Assembly (NCBI RefSeq): GCF_002042965.1 | Contig: NZ_MZNT01000003.1 | Span: 434,001-498,000 of the forward strand | Length of the DNA: 64,000 nucleotides | Direction of reading: 5' to 3' | DNA from: Paenibacillus sp. 32352 | Lineage (GTDB): Bacteria; Bacillota; Bacilli; Paenibacillales; NBRC-103111 | Shown here: piece by piece, positions 54,279 through 63,214 of the stretch | Layout: every line of letters starts with the position of its first letter | Position numbering within the stretch: the first letter of the stretch is position 1 | Notes under the pieces: generated by a model | Told to the model about the DNA's origin: nothing | The model's input: the letters and a program-made list of their open reading frames with translations, nothing else | Database searches by the model: none | Program-made: the position numbers and the translations under genes

Positions 54279-54326
54279 AAGCTTGTCCGCTGCTTATTAT
54301 ACTAGGCAGAGGGCAAGCTTTTTTGC
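54279..54326 (+). terminator. Terminator of hemL
   Basis: AAGCTTG (54279-54285) pairs with CAAGCTT (54314-54320), followed by TTTTG. Confidence 0.7.
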
Positions 54327-54495
54327 TATCGCATATATCCATTCCAAGCCCCCGAAAGCACCTGAATCAGCAGCACCGAAGGTCAAGAGCTCTCTTTATA
54401 TGGGGTATTGGTCGGATCTAGAATAGGAAAGCACTGTCACGCCATATTGCTCGTAGAACCTCTCTGGAAGAGCAGAAGGACTTCCTTAAGCGTGA

Positions 54496-54541
54496 ATAAC
54501 AAACAAGACGCCTCCTGGTCTAGGAAGCGTCTTGTTGTTTC
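54496..54541 (-). terminator. Terminator of the phosphodiester glycosidase gene
   Basis: On the minus strand AACAAGACGC pairs with GCGTCTTGTT around an inner TCCT/AGGA stem, then TGTT. Confidence 0.85.
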
Positions 54542-54548
54542 TAGCCTT

Positions 54549-56252
54549 CTATTCGGTTTTAGTTGGAACAGGAGTCCCCGTTGCCGTCGTTGAAGGCGTC
54601 GGTGACGGTGCCGCACTGCCGCTCGCAGAAGTTCCCGGAGTAGCCTTACCTGCGGAATCGGATGATGTACCTGACGTCCCGCCGGTATTCGGTTTCGCGG
54701 ATGGCTCCTGCACCTGATTATTGTTCGCTGGAGGTGTAGGAGTAGGGTTCGTAGCCGGCGATGGCGTCGGCGTTCCTTGCGGATGCGACGTACTGGCTCC
54801 GCTGTTGCCACTATTGCTGTTATTACCGGATGGCTGCCCCGTTGGCGGAGTTGTTGCCTCTGCGCCGTTGTTGTTCGAAGAGCCAGGCGATGGGGTCGGC
54901 GTAGTTTTCGGCGGAGCTGTCTCCTTATCTCCAGGTGTTGCTTTCCCGCCGTTCGTTTCTTTGGCATCCGTATCTTTACCGGCAGGAGGCTTGGTCGTGC
55001 CCGGTGTACTGGTGCCGTTTTTGTTGGTTCCCGCATTGCTGCCCGTATCCGGCTTCGTCGGTTCCCCTTTGTTCGTGTTTGTCGAAGGGGTAGATGATGG
55101 AGTCGGAGTAGGTGCCGGCGTCGGGTTGTTTTTTTGCTTGGCTTTCAATTCAGCCTGCTCTTTCAAAAAATCCGGATGGTCATACGAACCGCCTGGATCG
55201 ATCTTGTCGATTCCGTCCCATACCCGGTTCGCGACTACGTTCTCAGGATGATCGTAAACCAGGAAGGCCGAAGGCAGGCGCCGTTCACCATACCGGCTGG
55301 AAGGCTTCGTGACCAGCTCGCCGTTATAGACCAATTCGGAGGAGGCTCCGCCATCCAGAAATCCCGCATTGATAACGTCGTCTTCCATAAACAAATCCTG
55401 AACTTCCTTCAAGGTAGCCCCAACGCTGTGGGTCTGGCGTCCGTCGATGACGATGAAGATGACGGTTCCGTCCGCCTTTTGTCCTACCGCCGTTCGCGGT
55501 GCTCGGCTGCCGTCATTAATAGGAAGCGGCTTTCCGTTAGCAATGACACGAGGGTAGAACGATGCGGCTTCCGAGATGCCCATCTCCTGCAGCTCGAAAA
55601 TATTATATTTTCCGATAATGAGTGTCCCGTCTTTCGTAAATCCGACAATATGCTGCGGGACGCTGCCGTCCTGGTCCGTATAAATGACCTCGCCGCCGGA
55701 GATAATGGCGCCAAGAGCGGCAAACCCGTTGCCGAGTCCTTCGGGATCGTTAAATCCGCCGGCGTTGACACCGGCTACCGCCCCGGTCCGTTTGACCATG
55801 GAGGTGATTTTCTCCCCTTCACCAGGCTTTTCCGGGGTCATGATCCGTATCGATTTGGGATCGTAAACGTACATCCGCTTACCTTTCCACAGCTTGCCGG
55901 AAATATCTTCTACTTTTACCAGCTCATCGATAGAACGTATTCTTTTAGTTGTTGTTGCAATCATACCGGGTAGCTGCTTTTCAACCGCATTTTCTTCAAC
56001 GAAGGTATGTAGCTGCTTGACCAGATCGTCACGCATTTCCGTGCCGACAAACATCCAGGCCCAGTCCCGATGCTGTGTGATGATGACGGTTTGAGCCATC
56101 CAGATCCGAATATCCGTTCCCGGCTTCGTCAGGAATAAAAAGCTCGATGTCATGAACGTAATAATGGCGATAAGCATCAGCGACTTCTTCAGCCAGCTCC
56201 AGTCGCGAAGCTGCTGCCTCGTTGCTTCCAAGAAATGTATGGCAGTGCTCAC
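54549..56252 (-). CDS. Phosphodiester glycosidase family protein with Pro/Thr/Ser-rich tail
   Basis: 567 aa from the GTG at 56252 (GGAGTGG upstream); the frame extends to 56282. One membrane helix (about 25-45) anchors it; an extracellular stretch and a NAGPA/DUF2233 domain (about 130-340) follow, with GVNAGGFNDPEGLGNGF, then SRAPRTAVGQKADG, and GFLDGGASSELVYNGELV. The domain is found in N-acetylglucosamine-1-phosphodiester glycosidase and exopolysaccharide proteins. From residue 375 the chain is about 190 residues of Pro, Thr, Ser, Gly and Asn, including PTPAPTPTPS-like repeats: probably a flexible wall-spanning linker, without LPxTG. Substrate unknown, likely a wall or exopolymer glycan. 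Confidence 0.85.
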   Translation of the reverse strand: MSTAIHFLEATRQQLRDWSWLKKSLMLIAIITFMTSSFLFLTKPGTDIRIWMAQTVIITQHRDWAWMFVGTEMRDDLVKQLHTFVEENAVEKQLPGMIATTTKRIRSIDELVKVEDISGKLWKGKRMYVYDPKSIRIMTPEKPGEGEKITSMVKRTGAVAGVNAGGFNDPEGLGNGFAALGAIISGGEVIYTDQDGSVPQHIVGFTKDGTLIIGKYNIFELQEMGISEAASFYPRVIANGKPLPINDGSRAPRTAVGQKADGTVIFIVIDGRQTHSVGATLKEVQDLFMEDDVINAGFLDGGASSELVYNGELVTKPSSRYGERRLPSAFLVYDHPENVVANRVWDGIDKIDPGGSYDHPDFLKEQAELKAKQKNNPTPAPTPTPSSTPSTNTNKGEPTKPDTGSNAGTNKNGTSTPGTTKPPAGKDTDAKETNGGKATPGDKETAPPKTTPTPSPGSSNNNGAEATTPPTGQPSGNNSNSGNSGASTSHPQGTPTPSPATNPTPTPPANNNQVQEPSAKPNTGGTSGTSSDSAGKATPGTSASGSAAPSPTPSTTATGTPVPTKTE

Positions 56253-56417
56253 TTTGTCCACTCCTGTTTTAATAATGAACATAAACGGTTTTTAACTCTA
56301 TTATTCTACCATATCCCGTTCCAATATGATAGACGAACCCCAAGCCGCGAAGTTGCAGGGTACCATGAAGATTTGCCGGCAATTTGTTACAATAAAGCCA
56401 TGAAAGGAGCAAGGTGA

Positions 56418-57296
56418 ATGATTCCGTGGCAGAAAAAAGGAGAATGGCTTGAACTCAGGCTTCCGAGAGTATTGGAGACGGAGGAGGAGCTTAAAGAGTA
56501 CCTAAGTCTTTCGGATAAATATTTGAAGCAATTAAGTCAGTCAGGAGGGGTATCCATCAAAGGCCCCCGGGTCCGGCTTCGCCTGTTTCCGAATGAACCG
56601 ATAAACCATATGCATCCATGGGCACCGTTAGAAGTGTTGTACGAGGATCATTTTTGCCTGGTTGTCCAAAAGCCGCCGGGAATGAAGGTGCATGGAGACA
56701 GTGCCGCGAGTACGAATCAGGCTGCAACGCTTGCGGATGCAGTAGCCAGCTATTATGAATCAACGGGGCAGTCCTGCAGGGTGCGGCACATTCATAGATT
56801 GGATGAAGATACGACGGGACCGGTCCTGTACGCCAAGCATGAATGGCCGCAGCAGATATTGGATGCCGCAATGCGGGAGAAGCGGATCGGGCGCCAATAC
56901 GCGGCCATAGTGCAAGGCAGGCTCAAACAAAAAAAGGGCACAATAGATGCCCCCATCGGTAGAGACAGGCACCATCCCGCACGCAGACGGGTCTCACCGA
57001 CAGGGGAGTGGGCCGTGACCCATTACGAAGTGGTTGAACAATGGGGTGAAGCCGCTCTGGTTAGACTGCAATTGGAGACAGGCCGCACTCATCAGATTCG
57101 GGTCCATATGAGCTATTTGGGCCATCCGATTTGGGGCGATCAGCTATATGGCGGCACGACTCAGCATATAAACCGGCAAGCTCTTCACGGAGAAAGACTA
57201 GGATTTCCCCACCCTCTGACGGGGGAGCAGCTTGACATTGAATGCCCCTGGCCCGAGGATATGAGCAGCCTTTACGATATCCTGCAAAAAATATAG
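56418..57296 (+). CDS. RluA-family pseudouridine synthase
   Basis: 292 aa, ATG at 56418 with AAGGAG upstream. Catalytic Asp129 lies in HRLDEDTTG, motif II of RluA/RsuA synthases, with LVVQKPPGMKVHGDS before it and GRTHQIRVHMSYLGHPI-type motif III near 215. An N-terminal S4-like region (about 20-60, DKYLKQLSQSGGVSI) may bind RNA. Converts uridine to pseudouridine in rRNA or tRNA; the exact target cannot be told, and in Bacillus such paralogues (YjbO, YlyB, YhcT) differ. Confidence 0.9.
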   Translation: MIPWQKKGEWLELRLPRVLETEEELKEYLSLSDKYLKQLSQSGGVSIKGPRVRLRLFPNEPINHMHPWAPLEVLYEDHFCLVVQKPPGMKVHGDSAASTNQAATLADAVASYYESTGQSCRVRHIHRLDEDTTGPVLYAKHEWPQQILDAAMREKRIGRQYAAIVQGRLKQKKGTIDAPIGRDRHHPARRRVSPTGEWAVTHYEVVEQWGEAALVRLQLETGRTHQIRVHMSYLGHPIWGDQLYGGTTQHINRQALHGERLGFPHPLTGEQLDIECPWPEDMSSLYDILQKI

Positions 57297-57325
57297 TCAT
57301 GCTCTTCCCGCGCAAACCATATAAA
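57296..57325 (+). promoter_or_regulatory. Candidate sigma-E promoter of spoVID
   Basis: GTCATGCT (57296-57303), 14-base spacer, CATATAAA (57318-57325). Same spacing as the gerM candidate; partial match to the mother-cell pattern. Confidence 0.35.
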
Positions 57326-57398
57326 TCTATAGATAAGTAAAAATGACTATCTCACGATGCGGTTTGCGAGACTAGTTCATAAGAGGGAGGACAAAACA

Positions 57399-58547
57399 TT
57401 GGCTGAACAGCAAAGCGGATTGCGATTTGATATCTATGAGCGAGTGCATTTGTCGGAAGGTGTGGCAGGGATCAAGGAGCTGGAGGGCATTGAGCTTGCC
57501 CCGCATATTCAAGTGCTTCCACAAGGGGATCAAGCTCTTTTGCGAGGCAACCTGCTCTTATCCGGGACATATGTGGACGAACAGGATGCGGTGAACCGTA
57601 CCTTGGAGCATCTGATTCCGGTCGAAATTACACTTCCTATGAACCGCGTGCAGCGGATGGAAGACATAGCGGTAGAGATTGAAAATTTCGATGTGGAGCT
57701 ATTATCGACAAGGAGCTTGAATATTACCGGCGTCTTGTCTCTAAACGGACTTGAGGTCGTGTCGCCATCGGTCGGAGATATTTGGGGCGAAGCTGAGGAG
57801 GAAGTCGTCTTTGTACACGAGGTGCAGGGACAGCAGCGGGAGCCGGAAGTACCCGAAGCGCCGGCAGCGGTTCAAGAGGAGGTTGAACGTCAGGAAGAAG
57901 AAGTCTCATTGACGGTACAGATCGAGCCAAAGGGCGGGGAACAGGAGGAATGGACTTCTCCCTCTTTGGCGTTTGCCGCTGCGAATCCTATTGAAGAGAA
58001 GATAGTTGCAGAGACGAAGGAGCCAAAGCCTGAACAGGCACAGCAAGCAAGACAAGATCAGCGGTCGTCGGCTCAGGAGAGCGGTTCTCTTGCCGCATTG
58101 GAGGTGCCGGAGGAAGCGGTGCCTGTCTCAGAGCCGGTGGCAGTCGAAGCGGCTTCAGAAGCAGAAAGCAGCGAGGATAAGAGCAAGGAAATGAAGATTG
58201 GGATCTCGGGCAAAAAAGGGGAAGCGGAAGAACCGGCCAAACCGTTTGGTCTGACCTCCTTGCTGCAGAGCCAGGCATCGGTGAAAGCACCGGAGGGCAG
58301 GCAGGAGGAGGAGTCGCCCGCGGTCGACCCGCCTCAGGGAGAGAAGGTCGAGTGGAAGAGACTGCTCGCAAGTCCCAAAGGGGAGCAGAAGGAATTCAAA
58401 CGCCTTCGACTCTGCATTGTCCAGAAGGAAGAAACCTTGGAGAGCATTGCCAAGCGCTATGATCTGAATCCCCGTGAAATTGCACTGTTCAATAGGCTCG
58501 GCGATACCGATTTAACGGAAGGCCAAATAGTTTATATTCCGAAATAA
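57399..58547 (+). CDS. spoVID: Stage VI sporulation protein D-like, LysM-containing coat protein
   Basis: 382 aa from the TTG at 57399, 8 bases after GGGAGG; the frame extends upstream. The N-terminal domain (FDIYERVHLSEGVAGIKELEGIEL in pieces, about 10-150, with PHIQVLPQGDQALLRGNLLLSG) matches the SpoVID/YhaX start. A long acidic, low-complexity middle (about 150-320) follows, then a C-terminal LysM domain (CIVQKEETLESIAKRYDLNP, about 335-382). SpoVID anchors the coat around the forespore with SafA in B. subtilis. Position between hem genes and valS is that of spoVID. ysxE, usually next, is missing. Confidence 0.87.
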   Translation: MAEQQSGLRFDIYERVHLSEGVAGIKELEGIELAPHIQVLPQGDQALLRGNLLLSGTYVDEQDAVNRTLEHLIPVEITLPMNRVQRMEDIAVEIENFDVELLSTRSLNITGVLSLNGLEVVSPSVGDIWGEAEEEVVFVHEVQGQQREPEVPEAPAAVQEEVERQEEEVSLTVQIEPKGGEQEEWTSPSLAFAAANPIEEKIVAETKEPKPEQAQQARQDQRSSAQESGSLAALEVPEEAVPVSEPVAVEAASEAESSEDKSKEMKIGISGKKGEAEEPAKPFGLTSLLQSQASVKAPEGRQEEESPAVDPPQGEKVEWKRLLASPKGEQKEFKRLRLCIVQKEETLESIAKRYDLNPREIALFNRLGDTDLTEGQIVYIPK

Positions 58548-58559
58548 TCCAAGAGACTG

Positions 58560-58616
58560 GAAAAAACACCTCGAACTTCCCTGGAAAACGGGTTTGTTCG
58601 GGGTGTTTTTTGGTTA
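58560..58616 (+). terminator. Terminator of spoVID
   Basis: AAAACACC and CGAAC pair with GTTCG and GGTGTTTT, followed by six T. Confidence 0.85.
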
Positions 58617-58653
58617 TATTGAGTAGTATCGACGACTTATGACACTTATCGTA

Positions 58654-58682
58654 TTGACTGTATGTGGAATGTTGTTTATCAT
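58654..58682 (+). promoter_or_regulatory. Sigma-A promoter of the valS T-box transcript
   Basis: TTGACT (58654-58659), 17-base spacer, TATCAT (58677-58682). Start near 58689 matches the beginning of the T-box leader. Confidence 0.65.
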
Positions 58683-58689
58683 AGGAATG

Positions 58690-59060
58690 ATTATACATGC
58701 TAACAACGTGGAAAGGGAATAGTAGGCAGCCAACCCTTCAGAGAGCGGAATTGCTGCGCTGTAAGATTCCGCAGGATGTAACTGGCCGAAGTCGCCCTGG
58801 AGTTGCAATGTTCAACCGATTCAGATTTCCTTAGCGTTAGGCGGCGGTCCTTACCATGAAGCCCTTCGCAGCTGATGAGACTAGACATTGCCGGTCACAG
58901 CCGTTATCTGTTGAAGTGCCGCATAGCGATCTTTTTCGCCTTGTGTGTCCGTTGCATTGTTAATACAGTGGCGGATATCAGGGGAGGAACGCCATTGCGG
59001 AATAAAGGTGGTACCACGGAAGCAGATCCTTTCGTCCTTTGCGGCGGAAGGATTTTTTTG
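58690..59060 (+). promoter_or_regulatory. T-box riboswitch controlling valS
   Basis: The T-box motif AAGGTGGTACCACGG is at 59005-59019. Stem I is recognisable from 58706 with an AGTA bulge near 58731 and the specifier GTC (Val) at 58791-58793. Antiterminator: AAAGG (59004-59008) with CCTTT (59028-59032). Terminator: ATCCTT (59026-59031) with AAGGAT (59048-59053), followed by seven T. Uncharged tRNA-Val should stabilise the antiterminator and allow valS transcription. Confidence 0.93.
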
Positions 59061-59140
59061 TTGCATCTGGCAACGATACGCAGCAAACTCCTGGGATACC
59101 GGGACTTATTACGATTTTTTAACAATGGAGGTCCATAGCG

Positions 59141-61816
59141 ATGGAAGAAACCAAGACGACTCAACCCCAAGCTTCGACGACGTCGATGCCAACAACCTAC
59201 GACCCGAAGGAAGCCGAAACAAAATGGTACGATTATTGGCTGAAAGGCCAATTCTTTAAAGCGGGTCAGCGCCAGGACGCTGAAACGTATACGATTGTTA
59301 TTCCGCCGCCGAACGTGACAGGAATGCTGCATATCGGGCATGCTCTGGACTGTACGCTTCAAGATATCATGATCCGCACCAAAAGAATGCAGGGATATGA
59401 CGCGCTCTGGCTTCCGGGATCGGACCATGCGGGTATCGCCACTCAAACCAAGGTGGAGCAAAAGCTGCGGGAGCAAGGAATGACCCGTTACGATCTGGGA
59501 CGCGAGAAGTTCCTCGAAAAAGTATGGGAGTGGAAGGAGCTTTATGCGGAATCCATTCATCAGCAATGGGCGAAAATGGGCTTTTCACTCGACTACTCCC
59601 GGGAACGCTTTACCCTGGACGAAGGCTTGTCCAAGGCGGTTCGCGAAGTATTCGTGAAGCTGTACGAGAAAGGCCTTATCTACCGCGGCAACTACATCAT
59701 CAACTGGGATCCGGCTGCACGCACGGCTCTTTCCGATATTGAAGTTGTATACAAAGAGGTGCAGGGACATCTGTACCATCTTCGTTATCCGGTGAAGGAC
59801 AGCGATGAGTCCATCGATGTTGCGACGACTCGTCCCGAGACAATGCTAGGGGATACGGCGGTTGCGGTCCATCCGGAGGATGAGCGCTATCAGCACCTGA
59901 TCGGCAAAATGCTAGTACTGCCGATAATCGGCCGTGAGATTCCGATTGTAGCGGATGAGTATGTTGAAAAAGACTTCGGCAGCGGCGCCGTGAAAATCAC
60001 GCCTGCCCATGACCCGAACGACTTCGAGGTAGGCAAGCGTCATGATCTGCCGCAAATTCTCGTTATGGACGAAAGCGGCAAAATGAACGAGAACGCCGGC
60101 AAATATAACGGGATGGACCGGTTTGAATGCCGCAAGCAAATCGTTGCCGATCTGAAAGAGCAGGGCGTTTTGGTGAAAATCGAAGACCACGTTCATCAGG
60201 TTGGACATAGCGAGCGCAGCGGCGCTGTAATCGAGCCGTACTTGTCTACACAATGGTTCGTCAAAATGAAGCCGTTGGCTGAACGTGCGATTGAAGCGCA
60301 AAAATCCGGCAAGGGAGCTAACTTCGTTCCGGACCGCTTCGAAAAAACGTATCTGCATTGGATTGAAAATGTACGCGACTGGTGTATTTCCCGTCAGCTT
60401 TGGTGGGGTCACCGGATTCCTGCATGGTACTGCGAGGACTGCCAACAAACCCATGTTTCCCGTGAAGACGTTAAGCAATGCTCCTGCGGCAGCACGAACC
60501 TGAAGCAGGATAACGATGTATTGGATACGTGGTTCAGCTCCGCATTATGGCCGTTCTCCACGCTCGGATGGCCGGAACAAACGGCGGATCTGGAACGTTA
60601 TTACCCTACCACATTGCTTGTAACAGGCTACGATATTATTCCGTTCTGGGTATCCCGGATGATCTTTACGGGTCTGGAATTTACGGATCAAATGCCGTTC
60701 AAGGACGTTCTGATTCACGGGCTGGTGCGCGATGCCGAGGGCCAAAAGATGTCCAAATCGCTCGGCAACGGCGTCGACCCGATCGAGGTAATCGAGAAGT
60801 ACGGCGCGGACGCGATGCGCTGGATGCTGTCCACAAGCTCAACACCTGGTCAGGATCTTCGCTTCCGCTGGGAGAGAGTGGAGCAGGCGCGCAACTTCGC
60901 TAATAAAATTTGGAACGCTTCCCGGTTCGCCCTGATGAATCTGGGAGATTTCAAAGCGGAGGAAATCGATCTTAGCGGATCCTTGGGAACAGCCGACCGC
61001 TGGATTCTGCACCGTCTGAACGAAACCGTCCGCGATGTGACTCGTCTCATGGATTCCTATGAATTCGGGGAAACCGGACGTGTGCTATATAACTTTATTT
61101 GGGATGACTTGTGCGACTGGTATATCGAGTTCAGCAAAATTTCGTTATACGGTACGGATGAGCAGGCTAAGAAAACGACGAAATCCGTGCTTGCCTACGT
61201 TTTGGACCAAACACAGCGTCTCATTCATCCGTTTATGCCGTTTATTTCCGAGGAAATATGGCAGCACCTTCCTCATCAAGGAGAGACGATTACCCTTGCT
61301 CAGTGGCCGGTATATGAGAGCCGCTTTGAGGCTGAGGAAGCGGTACGTGAAATGGAGCTCCTGATGGATATCATTCGTGCTGTGCGTAACATTCGCGCAG
61401 AGGTTAATGTGCCGATGAGTAAAAAAATCGAGCTGCTGGTGAAGCCTGCGTCGGCAGACGTTCTTGCCAGCTTGAAGAATAATGAAGGATATATTCAACG
61501 CTTCTGCAACACTTCGCTGCTTGAAATCGGTATGGATATTGCAACGCCGGATAAAGCGATGACAGGTATTGTAACGGGAGCCGAGCTATCCTTGCCGTTA
61601 GCGGGGCTGATCGATATTTCTCAGGAGATTGCACGGCTTGAGAAGGAGCTTCAAACGCTGCACGGAGAAGTGGAGCGTATTGAGAAGAAGCTGGCCAATG
61701 AAGGATTCGTGGCCAAAGCGCCGGCCAAAGTTATTGAAGAAGAAAAAGCTAAGCTGGCCGATTACGCGGATAAGAGAGATAAAGTGATCGCCCGTTTGAC
61801 TGAACTGAGAGGGTGA
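59141..61816 (+). CDS. valS: Valyl-tRNA synthetase
   Basis: 891 aa, ATG at 59141 with GGAGG upstream. Class I synthetase: HIGH at 64-67 (MLHIGHALD), KMSKS at 536-540, the editing CP1 domain (about 190-340), and a C-terminal coiled coil (last 65 residues, [18 protein letters not shown] in pieces) that contacts tRNA. Charges tRNA-Val. Transcription is controlled by the T-box in front. folC overlaps the end of the operon closely. Confidence 0.98.
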   Translation: MEETKTTQPQASTTSMPTTYDPKEAETKWYDYWLKGQFFKAGQRQDAETYTIVIPPPNVTGMLHIGHALDCTLQDIMIRTKRMQGYDALWLPGSDHAGIATQTKVEQKLREQGMTRYDLGREKFLEKVWEWKELYAESIHQQWAKMGFSLDYSRERFTLDEGLSKAVREVFVKLYEKGLIYRGNYIINWDPAARTALSDIEVVYKEVQGHLYHLRYPVKDSDESIDVATTRPETMLGDTAVAVHPEDERYQHLIGKMLVLPIIGREIPIVADEYVEKDFGSGAVKITPAHDPNDFEVGKRHDLPQILVMDESGKMNENAGKYNGMDRFECRKQIVADLKEQGVLVKIEDHVHQVGHSERSGAVIEPYLSTQWFVKMKPLAERAIEAQKSGKGANFVPDRFEKTYLHWIENVRDWCISRQLWWGHRIPAWYCEDCQQTHVSREDVKQCSCGSTNLKQDNDVLDTWFSSALWPFSTLGWPEQTADLERYYPTTLLVTGYDIIPFWVSRMIFTGLEFTDQMPFKDVLIHGLVRDAEGQKMSKSLGNGVDPIEVIEKYGADAMRWMLSTSSTPGQDLRFRWERVEQARNFANKIWNASRFALMNLGDFKAEEIDLSGSLGTADRWILHRLNETVRDVTRLMDSYEFGETGRVLYNFIWDDLCDWYIEFSKISLYGTDEQAKKTTKSVLAYVLDQTQRLIHPFMPFISEEIWQHLPHQGETITLAQWPVYESRFEAEEAVREMELLMDIIRAVRNIRAEVNVPMSKKIELLVKPASADVLASLKNNEGYIQRFCNTSLLEIGMDIATPDKAMTGIVTGAELSLPLAGLIDISQEIARLEKELQTLHGEVERIEKKLANEGFVAKAPAKVIEEEKAKLADYADKRDKVIARLTELRG

Positions 61817-61821
61817 ATAAG

Positions 61822-63207
61822 ATGAGCGAGACGAACGTACCAGCAAGACCAAGCGGTACCGCTTTTCAAAGTGCGTCAGAGGCCATCGATTGGATTGTAC
61901 ATTTGATTCCATTCGGAATTAAGCCGGGGCTTAACCGGATGGAAAAGCTGATGGAGCTGCTTGATAATCCGGAGCGCCGCTTGAAATTCATTCATGTGGC
62001 GGGAACGAACGGCAAAGGCTCCGTCTGCGCCTATCTAACTGAGATCTTAAAGCAGAGCGGATACGATGTGGGGACCTTTACGTCCCCTTATATCGAGAAA
62101 TATACGGATCGCATTCGGTTGAACGGCGAGAACATATCGGAAGAAGACTTGCTGCGCGTTGTCAACAAAATCAAGCCGCTGGTCGATGAGATTGCGGATT
62201 CCGAGCTCGGACAGCCGACGATGTTCGAAGTGTCGACAGCCGTAGCGATAGAATATTTTGCCCACGTATCCTATCCGGACTTTGTCGTGTGGGAGACAGG
62301 CCTTGGAGGACGTCTGGATTCAACGAACGTCGTCAGTCCGATCCTCTCGATCATTACGAATGTAGGCCATGACCATATGGAAATACTGGGTGATTCCATC
62401 GAGAAGGTGGCTGCTGAGAAAGCGGGTATTATTAAGGCGGGTGTACCGGTAGTCAGTGCAGTAAGCCAACCGGAAGCGATTGAGGTATTGGAGCAAACAG
62501 CCAAGCAGAAAAATAGCACGCTTTATTTATTGAACAGACAATTCCGCTATGAGGTGCTATCTTCCAAGGAAAATGACCAAACCTTTGGGTTCCAAAGTCC
62601 GTTCCGCCCTATTCCGAAGATAGGAATTACGATGAACGGGCAGCATCAGCTGCAAAATGCTTCGGTAGCCTTAATGGCTATCGAGCTGATGCGTCAATAT
62701 TATGCTTTGATTGTAGAGGACGATGTGCTGCAGGATGCCATGAGGGCAACCAAGTGGGCGGGGCGGCTCGAGATGATTTCCCAATCTCCGCGTATTCTCA
62801 TAGACGGCGCACATAATCCCGAGGGAGGTGCTGTATTAGCACAGGCACTACGGGAAACGTACACATACAATAAACTACACTTTGTTATGGGAATGCTCTC
62901 TACCAAGAATCATTCCGAATATTTACGGCATATACTACCACTGGTGGATACACTTATCCTTACCGAGCCGGATTGGCATAAAAAGGAAGATGCTGTGAAG
63001 TTAGCCGAGCTGGCCAGAACCCTTTTACAGGAAATCGATCGTAAGGATGTGGAAGTGATCGTAGAACCGGATTGGAAAGCGGCGCTGGAGCAGGTTAAAG
63101 CGAGAACGGCCCAGGACGATCTGGCCGTTGTGTCCGGCACGTTGTATTTAATTGGAGATGTTCGTTCCTGGGTCTTACATCAATCCGATTCTGAAAAAGG
63201 CTGGTGA
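61822..63207 (+). CDS. folC: Folylpolyglutamate synthase / dihydrofolate synthase
   Basis: 461 aa from the ATG at 61822, 5 bases past the valS stop, with GAGAGGGTG upstream; an in-frame GTG at 61813 overlaps valS. Mur-ligase fold: ATP loop GTNGKGSVCAY at about 56-66, TSPYIEKYTDRIRLNGE in pieces, NVGHDHMEILG near 180, and the C-terminal IDGAHNPEG. Adds glutamates to folates, and perhaps also makes dihydrofolate. folC follows valS in B. subtilis as here. Confidence 0.95.
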   Translation: MSETNVPARPSGTAFQSASEAIDWIVHLIPFGIKPGLNRMEKLMELLDNPERRLKFIHVAGTNGKGSVCAYLTEILKQSGYDVGTFTSPYIEKYTDRIRLNGENISEEDLLRVVNKIKPLVDEIADSELGQPTMFEVSTAVAIEYFAHVSYPDFVVWETGLGGRLDSTNVVSPILSIITNVGHDHMEILGDSIEKVAAEKAGIIKAGVPVVSAVSQPEAIEVLEQTAKQKNSTLYLLNRQFRYEVLSSKENDQTFGFQSPFRPIPKIGITMNGQHQLQNASVALMAIELMRQYYALIVEDDVLQDAMRATKWAGRLEMISQSPRILIDGAHNPEGGAVLAQALRETYTYNKLHFVMGMLSTKNHSEYLRHILPLVDTLILTEPDWHKKEDAVKLAELARTLLQEIDRKDVEVIVEPDWKAALEQVKARTAQDDLAVVSGTLYLIGDVRSWVLHQSDSEKGW

Positions 63208-63214
63208 GAGCGGC

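Noticed and set aside
54721-55251. Plus-strand open frame opposite the glycosidase tail
   Set aside because: Antisense of a Pro/Thr-rich repeat giving a Gly/Val-rich artefact; the minus-strand gene continues from a complete domain.
58690-59140. Small open frames in the valS leader (both strands)
   Set aside because: They overlap the T-box structure and terminator and have no ribosome sites.
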